Shown piece by piece: positions 58,910 through 64,000 of a DNA stretch of 64,000 nt. The notes under the pieces were generated by a model. It saw nothing but the letters and a program-made list of their open reading frames with translations, made no database searches and had not been told where the DNA came from. This stretch comes from Patiriisocius marinus. Its GTDB lineage: Bacteria > Bacteroidota > Bacteroidia > Flavobacteriales > Flavobacteriaceae. Made by a program: the position numbers and the translations under genes. Position 1 is the first letter of the stretch. Each line of letters begins with the position of its first letter. The stretch lies in assembly GCF_008974325.1 (NCBI RefSeq), contig NZ_BKCG01000001.1, positions 62,001 to 126,000 on the forward strand. Reading direction: 5' to 3'.

Positions 58910-61900
58910 ATGAAACCTTTTCATCTTATGACTAAACACCTACTCATTGTTGCTACATTTTTTATCACTAGTATTAGTGTAGCTCAACTCACAACTAAAA
59001 GTGATACTTACAAATCTAAAGTGACAGACCCTAATGCTAACTTCTTTGAACTTGTAGCTCAAAAAAGAGCTGAGTTTGCTTTGATGGATTTATCTAATAG
59101 AGATAATAAAAAAGCTTATAAACAATTTGAAAGATGGGCATATATCTGGAGAGATAAAATAAATGCTAATGGGTCTTTCCCTACTCAAGTTAATAATAGA
59201 AGTTCAAAAGAAACTTTTATTAATTTATTATTGGAAACCCAACAACAAAATAGAATTGCAAATACAAATGCTTGGACACAAATAGGACCTATTGACAGAC
59301 CAGCAGAAAATAATTATACAGGCTATCCTGGGAAAGGAAGAATTAATGTAATTGCTGAGGACCCAACAAACACAGATATTATGTATGCCGGTTCTGCTGC
59401 TGGAGGAGTTTGGAAGACAACAAACAATGGAGTTTTATGGACTCCGAAATCTGATTTTCTAGCAGGATTAGGAGTTACAGATATCTTAGTTGACCCAAAC
59501 AATACTGATATTGTTTATATAGCTACAGGAGATGAAGATGGAGAACATATTTCATCAATTGGTGTCTTTAAATCGATTGATGCTGGAGAAACTTGGAATC
59601 CAACAGGACTTACATTTGGATTAGAAGAAAATGAATTTATTAGAGATTTAGAATTTGCTCCTGGAAGTAGCACTAAAATATTTGCACTTACAAATACTGA
59701 TGTAAAAGTCACTACAGATAGCGGGACTACTTGGAATAATGTTGTTGTTCCAGCTGTAACTTTTACTGAAAAGTTCCAAAGCATTGTATTTGACCCTAAT
59801 GATCCTAACAAAGTTATTTTATCAGACTTTTATGATGCTATTTATGTATCTATTGATGGGGGCGCAACTTTCGAAACACACGATGTGTTTGAAGGTGAAA
59901 ATGATAAAAAATTATTGAAACTAACAACTACAGCTAATGATTTAGATCATTTCTATGGTCTAAGCCAAGACGGAGAGTTCCGAAAATATAGATTTGCAAT
60001 TGATTACACTTCGGCAGATTTAGTTTCAACTACTACAATAGCAGGTTTTAGTTCGCAAGAAGGCTATGATCAATGTCTTGCTATTTCACCTACTAACAAA
60101 AACCACATTGTAGTAGCTGGTGTAAATGGATATCGCTCAACAAATGGTGGAACAACATTTTCTACGTTGCTTAATGCATATGATAGCCCTCCAGGCGCAG
60201 GGTTTTATGTTCACGCAGACCACCATCATCTTTCTTTTTTAGCAGATGGTGTAACCGTTTTAAATGGACACGATGGAGGAATTCACAAAGGGCCGTTTAA
60301 TGCAACTAGTACAACCCCTTGGGATGATCTATCAAATACATTAATTATCACACAACCATATAATATTGCAGTAACGCAAGAAACAAATGGCGATAATTTT
60401 ATGATGGCAAATCAAGATAATGATGGTTTTTCAAGAATACTAAAAGATGGAACTAGGCAATGGGTATCTTGTTTAGCAGGAGATGGAACATCTACAGCTA
60501 TTGATATTAGTGATTCTAATATTAGATATCTTGGTGGAACTAATGGTTCCTTAGGAGTATCCTATGATGGGTTCTCTATTTCGTATGATTCTTACGATGA
60601 AATTTTACCTAGCTCAACAACTGCCGCTTTTGTTTCACCTATGGCACTTCACCCAACAACTGCCGAAACAATTTATGCTTGTCATGGCGACATTAAAAAA
60701 TCAACAAATAGAGGAGTCTCTTGGACTGCTTTAAATTCAGGTATTTCAGAAACTAATTTTATTGAAGTTGTTTCTAATGGTACTTCAGTTAAAATATTTA
60801 CTATTAATGAAGAAGGCACAGCAAGGTTAAGCGTTAATGATGGGGCAACTTGGACTACCGTAACCCCTCCTACTGGACAACTTTTTAATAGCTTTTCGGC
60901 TTTGCCAAATACAAATATTGTATACGCAACTGTAAGAGGCTACGAAGCTGGGAAAAAAGTTTACAAATCCACTAATAATGGTAGTAGTTGGACTAATATT
61001 AGTGATGGACTTCCTAACATTATTATGAAAAAAGTTAAGCTAAATACGATGCTTACAAATGAAACATTGTATTTAGGAACTGAACTAGGACCTTATATTA
61101 AAGATAACTCGTCAGCAAACTGGACAAAACTCGGCACAGGATTACCAAACGTTAGAGTAGACGATTTAGATATTAACTACACAGATCAAAAATTATACAT
61201 AGGAACATTTGGTCGTGGTTTATGGGAAATAGCTATTGAAGCTCGTTGCACAGGAATTACAAAAACTTGGGACGGCTCTAGTTGGACTCCATCAGGAATA
61301 CCTAATTCAACTGATATAGCTGTAATAAATGGAAACTACAACACAGATACTGATGGCTCTATTGATGCTTGCTCACTAATAATTTCGGGAACAAGTATTG
61401 TAAATGTTGCTGCTGAAACATACATTTCATTACAAAATAGCGCTACAATAGAAACAAACGCAACATTAAACGTACTACATCAAGGTAGTTTTGTACAAGT
61501 TGAAGACGATGCTACTGTCATTAATAATGGATCAATTAACGTAATGGTTACCACTCCATCATTAGATGAAAGAGAGTTTATGATTTTAGGTAGCCCAATG
61601 ACGGCAACTTCTGAGACAGTATTCAATAGTGCATATCAAGTGTTAAATCACGATACAGATTCTTATGAAATGTATACTACAAATTCAATTGATGGTATCA
61701 ATTTTTACGATCAAGAAGGAGATGACTTATCATATTACACAGGTCTATTAAACCCTGCTGAAGGGTATATTGTAAGACCATCATATACTGATAGTGGTAT
61801 CTATAATTACACTTTTGACGGTGGAACTTTAAATAGTGGAGAAATCAACTACACTGCAGGATTCAACAATACTAATAAAGATGACAGCGCTAATTTCCTA

Positions 61901-62911
61901 TCTAATCCATATCCGTCTGCAATAGACGCAAATCTGTTTTTATCAGAAAATAGCGGTATTATTAGTGAGCTATATTTTTGGGAACACTTAACGCCACCAG
62001 GAGTTATGAATGGACCTTATGGTGAGCAAAATTTTAGTATGGAAGATATTTCAACATATAATAACATGGGAGGAACAGCTCCCGCAGCAAATGGCGGGAC
62101 TACTCCTACAAATATTATTGCTACAGCTCAAGGTTTTGGAATCAAAGCAAATGCAGGCGGAACTATAAAATTCACCAATGCAATGCGTGTAAGCTCAGGA
62201 AATACAACTTTGCGTTCTTCACTTGAAGATGCAAATCGTTTATGGTTTTCAGTTCGAGAAACACAAAGCGATAAGGGTAGTTCTAACTTAATAGGTTTTA
62301 CTTCTGCTGCAAGTGAAGGATTTGATTATGGTTTTGACACTAAAAAAATTGGAACCGAGGTTTCTTTATACACTCATTTACAAGATGGTACAGAACAATT
62401 AAGCATACAATCTAGAGAAGCTTTTAATGATGAAATGAGTATATCTATGGGCTTCTCGACATTATTAGACGAAGAACTATCTTATACTATTTCATCCTTA
62501 GATAAAGAAGGTGACCTTATTTCTAATGCTACAGTATATCTAATTGACAATTTAGTAGGCACTACTACTAATATGAATGAGGAAAATTACACATTTACTA
62601 GTACTGCTGGAACATTCAATAATCGTTTTATTATTATATTTCAAAACAATCCATTAGGAGTTGATGATGTTACTTTATCGTCTATTTCGATATACCCTAA
62701 TCCGGCAGATGGGATAATAAATGTTAACTCTCCACACGCTATTATTTCTAATATTGAAATTATAGATGTTAGAGGGAGAATCCTTGAGAAAATCAATACT
62801 GATAAGTTAAACAACATTCAGGTTGATCTTTCTTCCTATGGTAATGCCATCTATTTTGTAAAAGTTACTACTGAAAATGGGATAAAAACTAAAAGAGTAA
62901 TTAAAAATTAA
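58910..62911 (+). CDS. T9SS-exported BNR/sortilin-like repeat giant protein
   Basis: This 1333-aa surface protein has a signal peptide (1-25, ending SVAQ). Residues ~115-780 hold repeated Asp-box/BNR units (VWKTTNNGVLW; VFKSIDAGETW; VYKSTNNGSSW; and others), typical of a VPS10/sialidase-type propeller. From about 786 (KTWDGSSWTPSG) to 1255 there is the same large module as in the protein at 50754, including FMILGSPM, EGYIVRPSY, ELYFWEHLTPP and TAQGFGIKANAGGTIKFTNAMR. The last 75 residues (YPNPADGIINVNS...IYFVKVTTENGIKTKRVIKN) form a T9SS type A domain. An in-frame ATG at 58928 is an alternative start. It is followed by a small lipoprotein gene. Confidence 0.92.
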   Translation: MKPFHLMTKHLLIVATFFITSISVAQLTTKSDTYKSKVTDPNANFFELVAQKRAEFALMDLSNRDNKKAYKQFERWAYIWRDKINANGSFPTQVNNRSSKETFINLLLETQQQNRIANTNAWTQIGPIDRPAENNYTGYPGKGRINVIAEDPTNTDIMYAGSAAGGVWKTTNNGVLWTPKSDFLAGLGVTDILVDPNNTDIVYIATGDEDGEHISSIGVFKSIDAGETWNPTGLTFGLEENEFIRDLEFAPGSSTKIFALTNTDVKVTTDSGTTWNNVVVPAVTFTEKFQSIVFDPNDPNKVILSDFYDAIYVSIDGGATFETHDVFEGENDKKLLKLTTTANDLDHFYGLSQDGEFRKYRFAIDYTSADLVSTTTIAGFSSQEGYDQCLAISPTNKNHIVVAGVNGYRSTNGGTTFSTLLNAYDSPPGAGFYVHADHHHLSFLADGVTVLNGHDGGIHKGPFNATSTTPWDDLSNTLIITQPYNIAVTQETNGDNFMMANQDNDGFSRILKDGTRQWVSCLAGDGTSTAIDISDSNIRYLGGTNGSLGVSYDGFSISYDSYDEILPSSTTAAFVSPMALHPTTAETIYACHGDIKKSTNRGVSWTALNSGISETNFIEVVSNGTSVKIFTINEEGTARLSVNDGATWTTVTPPTGQLFNSFSALPNTNIVYATVRGYEAGKKVYKSTNNGSSWTNISDGLPNIIMKKVKLNTMLTNETLYLGTELGPYIKDNSSANWTKLGTGLPNVRVDDLDINYTDQKLYIGTFGRGLWEIAIEARCTGITKTWDGSSWTPSGIPNSTDIAVINGNYNTDTDGSIDACSLIISGTSIVNVAAETYISLQNSATIETNATLNVLHQGSFVQVEDDATVINNGSINVMVTTPSLDEREFMILGSPMTATSETVFNSAYQVLNHDTDSYEMYTTNSIDGINFYDQEGDDLSYYTGLLNPAEGYIVRPSYTDSGIYNYTFDGGTLNSGEINYTAGFNNTNKDDSANFLSNPYPSAIDANLFLSENSGIISELYFWEHLTPPGVMNGPYGEQNFSMEDISTYNNMGGTAPAANGGTTPTNIIATAQGFGIKANAGGTIKFTNAMRVSSGNTTLRSSLEDANRLWFSVRETQSDKGSSNLIGFTSAASEGFDYGFDTKKIGTEVSLYTHLQDGTEQLSIQSREAFNDEMSISMGFSTLLDEELSYTISSLDKEGDLISNATVYLIDNLVGTTTNMNEENYTFTSTAGTFNNRFIIIFQNNPLGVDDVTLSSISIYPNPADGIINVNSPHAIISNIEIIDVRGRILEKINTDKLNNIQVDLSSYGNAIYFVKVTTENGIKTKRVIKN

Positions 62912-62922
62912 ATTTCTATAAT

Positions 62923-63333
62923 TTGAAAAAAGCTTTAATACTACTATCAATACTTTGCATGAGTTGTAAAACAGTCCAAATTGACACAGTACATAAGCAA
63001 ATAATAACTCCAGGCAGACCGTCTGGAGTTATTTATATTAAATATATAGCCCGTTTAAGTACTTCAGAAAAAATAAAAATTGATAAAATTGTCTTTGAAA
63101 ATGCGCTAGATGAATCATTAAAATTTCACAGCGTTAATTTAGATTCGGCAATTTCATTAACAAGTGCTGTATCTCTTGATGTGGGGAAATATCAAATAGA
63201 GATAACAACACCTTATAATGAGTTTTTAAAAAGTTCTTCGGAAATTTTAATGTTTTATATAACAAGAGAAAATGAAGAACCTATAATTTTAAAAAAGAAA
63301 TCTCAACGTATAGAAACATTGAGAATGAAATAA
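62923..63333 (+). CDS. Small lipoprotein with TTG start
   Basis: This 136-aa lipoprotein has a clear signal peptide and lipobox ILCMSC (Cys near 15). The mature part is beta-rich, with GVIYIKYIARLSTSEKIKIDKIVFENALDE and EILMFYITRENEEPIILKKKSQ. No family is recognised. The start must be TTG 62923: a stop lies 19 nt upstream in frame, and no ATG precedes the signal peptide. It begins 11 bp after the BNR-repeat gene on the same strand and may be co-transcribed with it. Confidence 0.65.
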   Translation: MKKALILLSILCMSCKTVQIDTVHKQIITPGRPSGVIYIKYIARLSTSEKIKIDKIVFENALDESLKFHSVNLDSAISLTSAVSLDVGKYQIEITTPYNEFLKSSSEILMFYITRENEEPIILKKKSQRIETLRMK

Positions 63334-63335
63334 TA

Positions 63336-63983
63336 TTAAGAAGCTTTAACGGCTAGATCAAATATTAGCTTTTGATTCTTTTTGCCCCAGTGTACAAGTT
63401 GAGTGAAATTTTCAAACTTGAGTGTGTCGCAAATTTCTTTTACTTTGTTATTTAGACTATCCTTATCCATTCCTGTCTTTTTCAAAATTGATTTCATTTC
63501 ACCATAGAGGGTAAGTAAAACTAAAACTTCAAGACTTCCAGCATTTAATCCAGACAGTTTCTCTTTATGAGAATCATTAACTGATAAATTTTTAAAAGCA
63601 TTTAATGAGCAAGATCCTTCTAGAAAATGTTGAAGCTCAACTTTCATGTGATCGTTAGAAATATCAAAAACAATATTACTATTAATATCTAACGATTTTG
63701 CGATTAAATAATCTTCATAAGTTGCCTCATTATACAATACGCAGAACCTAGTATTGATTCCTTTTTTATTGATATCAGCAATTACATCAAAAGCTGATGC
63801 ATTGATTAATGAATAATTAAGAATAGCAAAATCTGGTTTCTCCCTAATAATTGTTCTAAGTGCTGTACCACCATATTTAGTAGAATTTATTACTTCTACA
63901 GTGTTATTTTTCAGCAACTCATTTAAAGAATTTAAACTTGCGCTATTGCTATGTGCTATAAATACTTTTGTGGGGGATGACAT
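63336..63983 (-). CDS. Response-regulator-like protein with a degenerate receiver
   Basis: This 215-aa protein has the size and layout of a NarL/FixJ response regulator. The receiver part (about 5-125) keeps the fold pattern (KVFIAHSNSASLNSLNELL; DFAILNYSLINASAFDVI) but has lost the catalytic residues. The acidic pair is AHSN, the phosphorylated Asp is Asn (N56 in ILNYSL), and the usual Lys is missing. The C-terminal ~65 residues (LSGLNAGSLEVLVLLTLYGEMKSILKKTG) look like a decayed LuxR helix-turn-helix. It cannot be phosphorylated in the usual way, so it may act constitutively or bind another protein. It is convergent with the gene at 62923. Confidence 0.7.
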   Translation of the reverse strand: MSSPTKVFIAHSNSASLNSLNELLKNNTVEVINSTKYGGTALRTIIREKPDFAILNYSLINASAFDVIADINKKGINTRFCVLYNEATYEDYLIAKSLDINSNIVFDISNDHMKVELQHFLEGSCSLNAFKNLSVNDSHKEKLSGLNAGSLEVLVLLTLYGEMKSILKKTGMDKDSLNNKVKEICDTLKFENFTQLVHWGKKNQKLIFDLAVKAS

Positions 63984-64000
63984 AAATAAGAGTATATTTA

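Noticed and set aside
1-64000. CRISPR arrays, insertion sequences, rRNA or tRNA genes
   Set aside because: None was found: no regularly spaced direct repeats, no transposase-like protein, and no recognisable RNA-gene sequence.

Overview
The window looks like a chromosomal stretch from a marine-type member of the Flavobacteriaceae (Bacteroidota). The evidence is an AT-rich sequence without Shine-Dalgarno boxes, promoters of the TAnnTTTG type, four proteins ending in a type IX secretion (T9SS, por) sorting domain, several secreted proteins opening with the Bacteroidota QVGIGT...LDI...PRM block, a Porin_10-type barrel, a TPR/histidine-kinase/receiver/AraC hybrid regulator, and housekeeping genes (rnhB, lipB, lysS, hemL, hutU) of Bacteroidota type. 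No rRNA, tRNA, CRISPR array or insertion sequence was recognised.

Layout. 1-3.8 kb: a fibrinogen-like secreted protein, a cobalamin-type radical SAM protein, and a non-coding stretch with two copies of the same operator/promoter arrangement; the first appears to drive a ~200-nt terminated RNA, the second a small lipoprotein. 4.2-9.0 kb: an apparent gene-cassette array. Three unrelated units (a lipoprotein; an AlbA_2/Schlafen-like protein; an AraC regulator plus serine hydrolase) each lie between their own matching inverted 9-10 bp ends (GTTAGCACAC/GTGTGCTAAC, GTTAGCAAAC/GTTTGCTAAC, GTTGGCAAC/GTTGCCAAC) and are separated by long imperfect palindromes. This is the geometry of integron cassettes and attC sites, but no integrase is visible. 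11.4-20.9 kb: a same-strand cluster around a AAA+ ATPase with a soluble coiled-coil protein, two unrecognised soluble proteins and two membrane proteins, interrupted by a T9SS-exported FG-GAP protein.

20.9-32.6 kb: porin, rnhB, a beta-propeller lipoprotein, then a hybrid two-component regulator and a secreted triple-repeat protein. Both of these carry tandem GTTAC boxes one or two helical turns apart upstream, suggesting a regulator and its target. A 51-aa gene follows, translationally coupled to a tail-fibre/S74 protein. 32.6-47.9 kb: ordinary metabolic and envelope genes (lipB operon, membrane-bound LuxR regulator, DUF1573 protein, lysS, DUF2157/GDYXXLXY pair, YiaA-like protein, toroid-fold protein, hemL, glucosaminidase-LysM, ACC-deaminase-like enzyme). 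48.2-53.9 kb: three tandem paralogous secreted proteins plus a 1036-aa LVIVD-repeat protein. 53.9-64 kb: a HEKIH mini-protein, a DUF5522 gene, hutU, a DUF4136 lipoprotein, a second membrane LuxR regulator, a 1333-aa BNR-repeat T9SS protein sharing its ~500-aa C-terminal module with the LVIVD protein, and a degenerate response regulator.

Points most worth a second look: the cassette-like array, the AAA+ cluster, the duplicated TTACGG-N4-CCGTAA promoter unit with its candidate small RNA, the tandem GTTAC boxes, and several genes whose promoter element sits only 4-5 nt before the start codon, implying leaderless mRNAs. All functional statements rest on reading the sequence and recalled family knowledge; no database search was run.
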